A stretch of 64,000 nucleotides of DNA. It comes from an uncultured Methanoregula sp. GTDB taxonomy: Archaea > Halobacteriota > Methanomicrobia > Methanomicrobiales > Methanospirillaceae. Below are positions 25,477 to 32,790 of the stretch, in pieces. Under the pieces are notes generated by a model that saw only the letters and a list, made by a program, of their open reading frames with translations, ran no database searches and was not told where the DNA came from. The DNA lies in contig NZ_OY787452.1 of the NCBI RefSeq assembly GCF_963678795.1, positions 806,001 to 870,000 on the forward strand, written 5' to 3'. Position 1 is the stretch's first letter. Each line of letters opens with the position of its first letter. The position numbers were made by a program, and so were the translations under genes.

Positions 25477-25996
25477 AATCCGAATCCACTCCCGGGGCGG
25501 ACAGGGCGGCGTTACTGCAGCCCGGCTCCTTGCCCTTGCCGCAATTCATGACGGCAAGTATGCCACCGCATGTCCGTTCTATGGGGCGGAACGCCGGGGT
25601 GCACCCATCGTCTCGTTTGTCCGGATCGATGACAAACCTATCAAGATCTACAGCCAGATCAAGAAACCGGACATGGTCATCGTGCTGGACGCCAGCGTCA
25701 TGGACGTGGTCGATGTCCTCCAGGGCCTTAAAAAAGGCGGAAAAGTTCTTGTCAACAGCGCCCATGCCAGGGAGTTTGCCGGGTTCTCATCAAAATATAT
25801 AGATCTAACCGGCATCGCTCTCAGAGAGAACCTTGTTGTGGCTGGAAGCCCGATCCTGAACACACCGGTGCTCGGGGCATTTGCAAAGATGGAGATCATA
25901 TCCGTGGATTCCGCAAAAACGGCAATCCGCGAGATGTTTTCCGATGAACACAATGTCAAGGCGGCAGAGGCAGCATATCAGGAGATGACACTATGA
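25469..25996 (+). CDS. porG: Pyruvate:ferredoxin oxidoreductase subunit gamma
   Basis: A 175-residue gamma subunit with the family opening EIRIHSRGGQGGVTAARLLA, ACPFYGAERRGAPI, IKKPDMVIVLD and the C-terminal NTPVLGAFAK. It starts with GTG at 25469, inside the last codons of porA (8-base overlap). It overlaps porD by four bases. Confidence 0.95.
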   Translation: MFEIRIHSRGGQGGVTAARLLALAAIHDGKYATACPFYGAERRGAPIVSFVRIDDKPIKIYSQIKKPDMVIVLDASVMDVVDVLQGLKKGGKVLVNSAHAREFAGFSSKYIDLTGIALRENLVVAGSPILNTPVLGAFAKMEIISVDSAKTAIREMFSDEHNVKAAEAAYQEMTL

Positions 25997-26250
25997 GCAG
26001 CACAAAACGCGAGCGCCTTGCAATCAGCCGGCCTGTTGAAGGTGCAGCAGGGAAAACCGGTACCTGGCGGGTATTCCGGCCGGTCGTTGACAAGGAAAAA
26101 TGCAATGAATGCGGACTGTGCCAGACTTACTGCCCTGATGGGACGATCGATCAGGAACTCAATATTGACCTGAATTTCTGCAAAGGTTGCGGCATCTGTG
26201 CAAACGAATGCCCGAAAAAAGCAATTACCATGATCCGGGAAGAGAAGTAA
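25993..26250 (+). CDS. porD: Pyruvate:ferredoxin oxidoreductase subunit delta, 2[4Fe-4S] ferredoxin
   Basis: An 85-residue ferredoxin subunit that passes electrons from the TPP site to external ferredoxin. Two cluster motifs are complete: CNECGLCQTYCP and CKGCGICANECP. The N-terminal 35 residues (SRPVEGAAGKTGTWRVFRPV) are the usual PorD extension. It ends the porBAGD operon. Confidence 0.95.
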   Translation: MSSTKRERLAISRPVEGAAGKTGTWRVFRPVVDKEKCNECGLCQTYCPDGTIDQELNIDLNFCKGCGICANECPKKAITMIREEK

Positions 26251-26302
26251 TAGTGCAACCGGATCCTGGGATTTCATCCACAATAAAAAATATTTCGCAA
26301 CC

Positions 26303-26309
26303 TTTTTTT
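26303..26309 (+). terminator. T7 terminator of the por operon
   Basis: Seven T residues 53 bases after the porD stop, just before the next promoter. Confidence 0.45.
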
Positions 26310-26312
26310 ATC

Positions 26313-26325
26313 ATCCATTTAAATA
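26313..26325 (+). promoter_or_regulatory. TATA box for the gene at 26345
   Basis: CCATTTAAATATC is centred about 26 bp upstream of the ATG, implying a leaderless or nearly leaderless transcript. Confidence 0.5.
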
Positions 26326-26344
26326 TCTCCGCGAAGCTGATTCC

Positions 26345-27055
26345 ATGAACCGTACGTATTTTGGCGATACGCGGGACCTTTTTAAGTTCGATCTCGTGCG
26401 TCACATCATGAAGGCAGGCCCGGCCTTCGAGAGTTTTACCTTCATCCCGATGCTGACCGCAACTGACGAGAGTTCCCAGGGGAAGAAAAGTCCGAAAAAG
26501 GATCTGACCAAAGCCAGAAAGACCGGAAAAGCCGGAAGCCAGAACCAGGATCTTGTCGCCCAGATGGAGCATCTGCAGGAGATCGAAAATGATACCGCAT
26601 ATTTCCAGCACATTCGCGGTTATTTCAATAAGGAACATATTTTTGCCCATATCTTTTGCGAGGAGAAGTTTTCCCATCAGGATCGTGCCCGGTATTTTGA
26701 GCGCATCTTCAGCCATATCCCGAAAAAATCCCTTATCCTCCTCGATCCCGATATCGGACTTGAGGAGAACAGACCCACGGAAAAACACCTGCTCTTCGAT
26801 GAAGTAAAAAAGATAACAGACAGCATGGACACCCGCTCTGTCCTGATGATCTACCAGCATTTCCCCCGGGTAAAACATGACGGTTATGTTCAGCAACGCT
26901 GTTCCCAGCTGAGCCGGCATACCGGCATAGACCCGCTGACCATCACGGACAATGAGATCCTCTTTTTCATTCTTGCAAAAAATGAGAAACTCAGAACAGA
27001 GATGGAAGAAGTCCTGGAGCGATATGCCAACAGCTACCCGCTTCTTACTTCATGA
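26345..27055 (+). CDS. Protein of unknown function with LLDPDIGLE motif
   Basis: A 236-residue soluble protein I cannot place with confidence. It opens MNRTYFGDTRDLFKFDLVRH, has a Lys/Ser-rich insert near residues 48-68, then FFxERIFSHIPKKSLILLDPDIGLEEN and RSVLMIYQHFPR. The DPD followed by a turn after a hydrophobic strand looks like an acidic catalytic or nucleotide site on a Rossmann-like fold. The opening tyrosine-rich segment resembles proteins found in defence or phage contexts, but that is only an impression. It stands alone with its own promoter. Confidence 0.8.
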   Translation: MNRTYFGDTRDLFKFDLVRHIMKAGPAFESFTFIPMLTATDESSQGKKSPKKDLTKARKTGKAGSQNQDLVAQMEHLQEIENDTAYFQHIRGYFNKEHIFAHIFCEEKFSHQDRARYFERIFSHIPKKSLILLDPDIGLEENRPTEKHLLFDEVKKITDSMDTRSVLMIYQHFPRVKHDGYVQQRCSQLSRHTGIDPLTITDNEILFFILAKNEKLRTEMEEVLERYANSYPLLTS

Positions 27056-27090
27056 ACTCATGCAATCTGACCAGTAACCGGATATTCCGG

Positions 27091-27447
27091 TTATAATGCA
27101 TCCTTTGCAATATATTCGAGATCAAACTTGTAGAAATGAGTGAAGTTGCAGTTCCGGCACCGTACCGTCAGGTGACGTGAGCTCACGATGATATCGTGAG
27201 GACCGGTTACCTTACAATTCCTGCAGAGAGCATCCTGAACAAGTTCCCAGACCGGATACTTCCCAATCTTCGTTAAGGTTCCTGCAGTATCGACATCCTC
27301 AACCCGGGGAATAAATACCCGGGTTGCCCCGCATTCTTCGCAAGCCACCTGCGCCTGATATGGCACTGCCTTGATGATCTGGTCTGCATTCTTTTTACAA
27401 TGGTAACAATCCGTCCGGTACCGGGTAAAAATGAACCTCTCGCTCAT
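27091..27447 (-). CDS. Four-CxxC zinc-ribbon protein, unknown function
   Basis: A 118-residue protein with four CxxC pairs: Cys14/17, 36/39, 75/78 and 97/100. This gives two zinc ribbons. No helix-turn-helix or catalytic motif is visible. It may act as an archaeal zinc-ribbon adaptor. The start at 27447 begins MSERFIFTRYRTDCYHC. The 252-bp gap to the divergent lipoprotein gene contains only that gene's promoter. Confidence 0.75.
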   Translation of the reverse strand: MSERFIFTRYRTDCYHCKKNADQIIKAVPYQAQVACEECGATRVFIPRVEDVDTAGTLTKIGKYPVWELVQDALCRNCKVTGPHDIIVSSRHLTVRCRNCNFTHFYKFDLEYIAKDAL

Positions 27448-27666
27448 AGGAGATACCTGAAGCGTCCGGGTTCATTAAGCTGATGCAAGGATACGTTATC
27501 CGGATGAAAAAGGATTTCCGGCAGAACATTTTACATGGAGATATCAGAGCGGGATAATTCACCGGTCCGTCACGGACACCAAAATGAAAGACCATTTTTG
27601 AGATTCCTGCCCCAATTCTGCGATATCTGGCGTGCTGAAGCAAAAATACCGGCAGGGTCAAAGGTA

Positions 27667-27679
27667 AATTTAATTATAC
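27667..27679 (+). promoter_or_regulatory. TATA box for the cupredoxin-like lipoprotein
   Basis: AATTTAATTATAC is centred about 27 bp before the ATG at 27700, suggesting a nearly leaderless mRNA. Confidence 0.5.
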
Positions 27680-27699
27680 GACGAATTCAATCTTAAGCC

Positions 27700-28269
27700 A
27701 TGAAGAAATTGCTCGGATTCTGTATTCTGGTGATTCTGCTGGTCACAATCAGCGGATGTACCCAGCAGGCACAGCCGACTCAGGTGACTACTACCCAGAC
27801 CACGGTTGCCACAATGGTGGCCACACCGGAACCCACGCCGATTCCGACCGCTATCGTAACCGCCGCCGCTACAGCTGTTCCAACCCAGGATATCGCACTT
27901 CTGGTCGTGGTGAAGAATGTTACCACTGAAGTGCCAACGCTGATACCGACACCCCGGGTTAGCCTGATACCCCAGACCAAGATCACCACCATCAGTATTA
28001 CGAACAATACATTCAGCCCCAAAGAACTGACGGTTCTCCCGGGCACGGGAATTACCTGGAGAAATGACGATACGATAAATCATGCCGTAAAAGGGACCAC
28101 AGAAGCGGGTGCAACCATGTTCAACTCGGGCGATATCATTCCTACCTCAACCTGGTCGTATACGTTTGGTGATCGCGTGGGAACGTTCACGGTTATTGAT
28201 CCCGGCTTCCCCGGGATGAAATGTACCATCATTGTAAAAGAAGGATCGAATTTCTCCGGTTCATTCTAG
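27700..28269 (+). CDS. Lipoprotein with degenerate cupredoxin (plastocyanin-like) domain
   Basis: A 189-residue exported lipoprotein. The signal peptide LLGFCILVILLVTISGC has its lipobox Cys at residue 20. A Thr/Pro/Ala-rich stalk (about residues 22-90) follows. The C-terminal 95 residues look like a plastocyanin/amicyanin-type cupredoxin (TVLPGTGITWRNDDTINHAVKG ... WSYTFGDRVGTFTVIDPG, quoted in parts). The first copper His (INHAVK) is kept. In the C-terminal loop the usual Cys and His are replaced, reading DPGFPGMKCTIIV. Copper binding is therefore doubtful. Confidence 0.8.
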   Translation: MKKLLGFCILVILLVTISGCTQQAQPTQVTTTQTTVATMVATPEPTPIPTAIVTAAATAVPTQDIALLVVVKNVTTEVPTLIPTPRVSLIPQTKITTISITNNTFSPKELTVLPGTGITWRNDDTINHAVKGTTEAGATMFNSGDIIPTSTWSYTFGDRVGTFTVIDPGFPGMKCTIIVKEGSNFSGSF

Positions 28270-28603
28270 AGCAAATTAATACATTCAACAAATTCCCCTT
28301 TTTGGCTTTCGGGAAAAAACCCCGTGCCGGTCTTACCATATCCTGTTGTAGTGCAGGAATATTGCCTTCCCCCATATCGGAAGATCCTTTCCAGGGCATG
28401 GCGTCAGAGAGAAATGCATTCCCGGCCCGGATATTCTGCTGGATTATTCCCCCGTGAGAAAGATCGCAGGAGGCAGTACTTTACTGATGAGCCAGTCGCT
28501 GACGAGGATAAATCTCATAACAGATATTCACCCTCCGGTACAGAGTGTGTATTGCACAGATATAACGGCGCGACAGGAAAGGGAGAAACCAATCGGAAGA
28601 ATG

Positions 28604-28611
28604 CAAAAAAG
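28604..28611 (-). terminator. T-tract terminator of the thermosome gene
   Basis: On the minus strand a T6 run (TCTCTTTTTTGC) occurs about 15 bases after the thermosome stop codon. The rest of 28270-28600 contains no gene or RNA that I can support. Confidence 0.5.
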
Positions 28612-28624
28612 AGAGAATCTGGGT

Positions 28625-30286
28625 TTAGTAGTCGCCCATGCCCGGAGGCATGCCGCCCATTCCACCCATGCCGCCCATGCCACCCGGAGGCATACCGCCT
28701 TCGGGCATCGGGCTCTTGGAGGAGGCGATGACATCGTCAATGCGCAGGATCATGACCGCTGCTTCTGCGGCGGAGGAGATGGCCTGGGTCTTGACACGGA
28801 GGGGCTCGACAACACCGGCCGCCTTCATATCGACTGCTTTTCCTTCGAATACGTTGAGGCCGTGGGTCTTCTTGCCCTTCTCGTGGGCTGCACGGATCTC
28901 AACGAGCATGTCGATGGGGTCAAGACCTGCGTTCTCGGCAAGAGTGCGCGGAATGACTTCGAGCGCTGATGCGAAAGCCTCGATAGCGAGCTGGGCCCGG
29001 CCACCAACGGTTGCTGCATATTCGCGGAGACGGAGCGAAAGTTCTGTCTCGATTGCACCGCCACCTGCGACAACCTTCTTGTCCTCGACAACAACACCGA
29101 CAACGCGGAGTGCGTCGTGGATTGCACGTTCGAGTTCATCGACAACGTGGTCCGTGCCACCCTTGACGATGATGGAGACTGCCTTGGGGTTCTTGCACTG
29201 CTCGACGAAAGTCATCTCTTCGCCGCCGACCTTGCGCTCTTCGACAAGGCCTGCCTTGCCGAGTTCTTCCTTGCTGATCGCGTCAATGGAAGAGACAAGG
29301 GTTGCGCCGGTTGCCCGGGCGAGTTTCTCCATGTCGCTCTTCTTGACACGGCGGGTTGCAAAGAGTCCGGCCTTTGCAAGGTAGTGCTGTGCAATGTCGT
29401 CAATACCTTTCTGGCAGAAGAGAACGTTTGCACCGCTCTTGACGATCTTATCGACAATACCCTTGACCATGCGTTCCTCTTCGTCAAGGAATGCCTGGAG
29501 CTGGTCGGGGGAAGTGATATTGATCTCAGCATCGACTTCAGTCTTCTTGAACTCGACTGCTGCGTTCAGGAGAAGGATCTTCGCGTTGGTGACCTTCTTT
29601 GGCATCGAGGGGTGGACTCTCTCCTTGTCAATGAGCACACCTTCAACGATCTCGGAGTCCTCAATCGAGCCACCGGTCTTCTTCTCGACCTTGATGTTCT
29701 CGATGTCAACCTTGCCATTGTCATCAGTGACCATGGTGACTGCCCTGACAACGAGGTCGCAGAGCTTGTCCTTGGATGCCTCGGCGCCCTTGCCGGTCAT
29801 CGCGGTGCCTGCAATATTCTTGAGGAGCGCCTTGTCAGTCGCTTTCACATCAAAAGCAAGGTCTTTTAAGAGGGCCTGTGCTTTTTCTGCAGCCTGGCGG
29901 TAGCCGGCTGCGATGATCGTCGGGTGGACATCCTGCTCGAGGAGGTCTTCTGCCTTCTTGAGGAGTTCCCCGGCAATGACGACTGCGGTGGTGGTTCCAT
30001 CGCCGACTTCATCGTCCTGGGTCTTTGCTACCTCGACCATCATCTTTGCGGCCGGGTGCTCGATGTCCATTTCCTTTAAGATGGTGACACCGTCGTTCGT
30101 GATTACGACATCGCCGATTGTGTCGACGAGCATCTTGTCCATACCTTTGGGACCAAGCGTGGTCCTGACTGCACTTGCCACTGCCTTTGCGGCGGTGATG
30201 TTCATACCCTGAGCGTCGCGGCCTCGGGTACGGGTGCTGCCTTCTTTGAGAATAAGTATCTGTTGTCCTCCAAGTTGCTGTGACAT
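28625..30286 (-). CDS. Thermosome (group II chaperonin) subunit
   Basis: ATP-dependent protein folding chamber of archaea. The 553-residue protein carries the signatures [54 protein letters not shown] (ATP/Mg) and the apical protrusion around [18 protein letters not shown]. It ends in a Gly-Met-rich tail (GGMGGMGGM). The start at 30286 ([16 protein letters not shown]) is the family norm and follows GGTGAT; the frame from 30307 is longer but not needed. It has its own TATA box. Confidence 0.97.
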   Translation of the reverse strand: MSQQLGGQQILILKEGSTRTRGRDAQGMNITAAKAVASAVRTTLGPKGMDKMLVDTIGDVVITNDGVTILKEMDIEHPAAKMMVEVAKTQDDEVGDGTTTAVVIAGELLKKAEDLLEQDVHPTIIAAGYRQAAEKAQALLKDLAFDVKATDKALLKNIAGTAMTGKGAEASKDKLCDLVVRAVTMVTDDNGKVDIENIKVEKKTGGSIEDSEIVEGVLIDKERVHPSMPKKVTNAKILLLNAAVEFKKTEVDAEINITSPDQLQAFLDEEERMVKGIVDKIVKSGANVLFCQKGIDDIAQHYLAKAGLFATRRVKKSDMEKLARATGATLVSSIDAISKEELGKAGLVEERKVGGEEMTFVEQCKNPKAVSIIVKGGTDHVVDELERAIHDALRVVGVVVEDKKVVAGGGAIETELSLRLREYAATVGGRAQLAIEAFASALEVIPRTLAENAGLDPIDMLVEIRAAHEKGKKTHGLNVFEGKAVDMKAAGVVEPLRVKTQAISSAAEAAVMILRIDDVIASSKSPMPEGGMPPGGMGGMGGMGGMPPGMGDY

Positions 30287-30325
30287 AAAAATCACCACTT
30301 TTAGCACTAAAATTGGTTTGTGGTT

Positions 30326-30335
30326 CTATATAAAC
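30326..30335 (-). promoter_or_regulatory. TATA box of the thermosome gene
   Basis: Minus-strand GTTTATATAG lies about 45 bp upstream of the start codon, giving a 15-20 nt leader. Confidence 0.55.
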
Positions 30336-30350
30336 GTTATCTAAAAAACG

Positions 30351-31277
30351 TCATTCACCCAGCATATCGAGCAGCTCGAACCCGTCTTCGATGCGGTGCA
30401 GGCGCTGCTCGCTGATCACAAGCGTTGTGCCGATCTTCTTCTCTTTCGTTGAATCGGTGACAATGCACATCGCATGTTTCTTTGCAATCTGGGAAAGATT
30501 GCCGATCAGGGCTGCCCGTTTTATCATTTTCTGGGCCGGGCCATATCCTGTCAGGATCGTCTGCTTGTCAAACGTGAGGAGGGCCTGGAACGGGGCGCCA
30601 TGGAGTGCGTGCATACTTACCCCGAGCTGCTCTAAAAATTCTATCGGGCTCCGGAGCCCGGAGCCGGGCGGAACCTGATCCGGCTCCATCGCTCTCGGGG
30701 GCTCGTGCCGGATCAGGTCGATGGACTCGACTATACCCGTATCGAAAAATTCCTCGATCCGGATAGCAACTTCAAGGGTAGTTCCCATCCCGCTTTCGTA
30801 CTTACTGATAGTGCGCCGCGAAACACCGAGCACATGCCCGAGATCCCCGAGGGACATGCTGCGTTTTTCCCGAAGGTCCTTGATCAGGTCTCCGTTGATA
30901 TTTACGTACAGGCCTCCGGGAGAGGCATATACGAGCGGGGGTATCTTCTCCACAAAATAATCGTAGAGGGTTGACGGGCTGATCGCGTAGATCCCATAGC
31001 GGACGTACACAGCTCCGCGCTCCAGCTCCGCGTCCCGGGCCCGCTCACCCACGATCAGCGGCACGCCACCCAGGTGCCGGGAGATGACTTCGAGATCGAA
31101 AGCCACCTCCTCGCTTACGGAATCGATGTGTGCCACTACCTTGATGACGAGCAGGGTCCGGTTGTCGCGGGCGATGAGATCAAAACTCCGGGGGCGGAGG
31201 CTGAAGCGCTCGGAGACATCAAACCCGGCCGTTATCATGACACTGGTAACCAGCTGGAGCTGGCGATCCTGAGACAT
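30351..31277 (-). CDS. Archaeal HTH transcriptional regulator (XRE-type, UPF family)
   Basis: A 308-residue DNA-binding protein of the family annotated in methanogens as putative HTH-type regulator (MTH/MJ type). The N-terminal third (SVMITAGFDVSERFSLRPRSFDLIARDN) looks like a restriction-endonuclease/NERD-like fold. The central XRE HTH (LREKRSMSLGDLGHVLGVSRRTISKYESGM) lies near residues 130-160. The C-terminal domain is unnamed. The start at 31277 (MSQDRQLQLV) is chosen over the long upstream frame, which overlaps tiaS. Targets are unknown. Confidence 0.85.
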   Translation of the reverse strand: MSQDRQLQLVTSVMITAGFDVSERFSLRPRSFDLIARDNRTLLVIKVVAHIDSVSEEVAFDLEVISRHLGGVPLIVGERARDAELERGAVYVRYGIYAISPSTLYDYFVEKIPPLVYASPGGLYVNINGDLIKDLREKRSMSLGDLGHVLGVSRRTISKYESGMGTTLEVAIRIEEFFDTGIVESIDLIRHEPPRAMEPDQVPPGSGLRSPIEFLEQLGVSMHALHGAPFQALLTFDKQTILTGYGPAQKMIKRAALIGNLSQIAKKHAMCIVTDSTKEKKIGTTLVISEQRLHRIEDGFELLDMLGE

Positions 31278-31301
31278 GCAGATACAAATGGATGGAGCGT
31301 G

Positions 31302-31315
31302 CCCATATATTAATA
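31302..31315 (-). promoter_or_regulatory. TATA box of the HTH regulator gene
   Basis: The nearly palindromic ATATATTAATATAG in the 43-bp divergent gap is correctly spaced (about 30 bp) for the minus-strand regulator. It is too close to the tiaS ATG to serve it, so tiaS transcription should start further upstream. Confidence 0.45.
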
Positions 31316-31320
31316 TAGAC

Positions 31321-32544
31321 ATGCTGATCGGCATTGATGATACGGATTCCCCCGGGGGGATGTGCACCACGTACCTCGGGGCAGTGCTTGCCCGCAGGCT
31401 GATTCTGGCACATATGCGTGTGCGCGAAGCCCGGCTCGTCCGCCTCAACCCGAACGTGACCTTCAAAACCCGGGGAAATGCAGCGATCGTGCTCGACGTG
31501 GACGGCGATCCGGAAAAAGCATTTGCCCTCGCATGCAATATCGTGGATGAACTCGCCGATTTCGCGTGCGAGAATACCAACCCCGGTGTAGTTGTTGCCG
31601 ACCGGAAGCCGGAAGCAGCGTTTTACCGGAAAGCGGTCACCGATTTCTGCACGGTTGACGAGGCAGTTGACATCCTCAATACTATCGGGGCCAGGTACCG
31701 GGGCTGGAAGAACCGGCGGGGCCTGATAGGGGCAACAGCCGCAGCAGCAAGCGATCTGGGGGATCATACTTCCGAGATCCTCGTGTACCGCGAACCACAG
31801 CGATTCGGTACGCCCCGCGAAGTTGACCGGGAGAGCCTGTTTGCAGCAGAGGCGGCGACATTCCCGCATACCTGGGATACGGTGGATCCGGTAAACGATG
31901 TTGTTGTCTGCGTACCCCACACGCCCGATCCGGTCCTCTTCGGGATCCGGGGCGAGAGCCCGCAGTGGGTGATGGCAGCCCGCCAGATGATCCTCTCTGA
32001 AAAGCCGGCACTCGAACAGATCTGGGTCACCAACCAGGGGACTGATGCCCACCTGGTCGATGCCATGATCGGAGAACTGCGCGAGGGATTGTCGTACCGG
32101 GTCCATGGAATCGTATCTGATCCTCCAAAAACCGGCACGGGGGGACATGTCTCGTTCACTATCCGCGACGGCGATCTATCCGTGCGTTGCATGGCCTACG
32201 AGCCGACAAAGAATTTCCGCCATATTGTGCGTCAGCTGCTGCCGGGTGATGTGGTCATCGCGTGCGGGAGTTTCAAGAAAGGAAGCATCAACCTGGAGAA
32301 GATGAAGATAGTCTCGCTGGTAACAGCTGAAACGGTACGCCCGCCCTACTGCACCGCATGTAACAAACGGATGACCAGCGATGGGAAGGGCAAAGGGTAC
32401 AAATGCAGGAAGTGCAATGCCCGGGCTGAAGTGCCGGAGGTGCAGGAGATTCCCCGCACGCTGGAGCCGGGGTGGTATGAGGTGCCGCCGACTGCACGAA
32501 GACACCTGGCTAAACCGTTATGCCGGGGATTACCTGAGTTTTGA
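31321..32544 (+). CDS. tiaS: tRNA(Ile2) 2-agmatinylcytidine synthetase
   Basis: Attaches agmatine to C34 of tRNA(Ile2) so that it reads AUA. The 407-residue protein opens with the diagnostic LIGIDDTDSPGGMCTTYLG. It has NPNVTFKTRGNAA, the ATP-kinase region around KNRRGLIGATAAAA, an OB-fold (HVSFTIRDGDLSVRCMAYEP) and a C-terminal zinc ribbon (CTACNKRM ... CRKC). The extreme C-terminus EVPPTARRHLAKPL is usual for the family. The last part of the gene is repeated downstream at 32603-32649. Confidence 0.95.
   Translation: MLIGIDDTDSPGGMCTTYLGAVLARRLILAHMRVREARLVRLNPNVTFKTRGNAAIVLDVDGDPEKAFALACNIVDELADFACENTNPGVVVADRKPEAAFYRKAVTDFCTVDEAVDILNTIGARYRGWKNRRGLIGATAAAASDLGDHTSEILVYREPQRFGTPREVDRESLFAAEAATFPHTWDTVDPVNDVVVCVPHTPDPVLFGIRGESPQWVMAARQMILSEKPALEQIWVTNQGTDAHLVDAMIGELREGLSYRVHGIVSDPPKTGTGGHVSFTIRDGDLSVRCMAYEPTKNFRHIVRQLLPGDVVIACGSFKKGSINLEKMKIVSLVTAETVRPPYCTACNKRMTSDGKGKGYKCRKCNARAEVPEVQEIPRTLEPGWYEVPPTARRHLAKPLCRGLPEF
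32477..32524 (+). repeat. Direct repeat copy 1, 3' end of tiaS
   Basis: About 47 bp encoding EVPPTARRHLAKP, matched by a diverged copy 126 bp downstream (32603-32649). The core CGAAGACACCTGGCTAA is identical. Confidence 0.75.
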
Positions 32545-32602
32545 GTCCGGATTCGCGACCGTAGGGTCGCCCCGGTTTCGAAAGGCGGAGCCTCCGGTTG
32601 GG

Positions 32603-32649
32603 AAGAAGTGCCGCCAACTGAACGAAGACACCTGGCTAATCGTTATACC
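32603..32649 (+). repeat. Direct repeat copy 2, duplicated tiaS 3' end
   Basis: A non-coding copy of the tiaS tail. In the same frame it would read EVPPTERRHLANRYT then stop, so it looks like a remnant of a duplicated or former C-terminus. The interval 32545-32740 otherwise shows only GC-rich inverted repeats such as CGGAGCCTCCGG. Confidence 0.7.
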
Positions 32650-32736
32650 TGAATAACTATGTCCGGTTTTTCAGATCATTATATTCATCACTGCTGTCTG
32701 CCTGCGGGAAGATATCCAACGGGGAGATGAACGTTA

Positions 32737-32778
32737 CGGGAATCTTTATCTATCATTGTACTCTTCTGTAAAACATCC
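32737..32778 (+). promoter_or_regulatory. Shared promoter block, copy 1 (1821-aa sensor)
   Basis: CGGGAATCTTTATCTATC followed by GTACTCTTCTGTA and CATCC is closely matched upstream of the 1117-aa sensor (38355-38397). The TTTAT element may be the TATA box. Confidence 0.5.
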
Positions 32779-32790
32779 AGAGCCCAGTCT

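Noticed and set aside
28270..28600. Possible RNA gene or small ORF between the cupredoxin lipoprotein and thermosome
   Set aside because: No tRNA-like arms, no compact structure, and the short frames have no ribosome sites.
29117..29869. 250-codon plus-strand frame over the thermosome
   Set aside because: Antisense shadow of a strongly conserved chaperonin.
30351..31580. N-terminal 101-residue extension of the HTH regulator
   Set aside because: The extension overlaps the 5' half of tiaS and is Ser/Arg-rich; the ATG at 31277 has a TATA box at the right distance.
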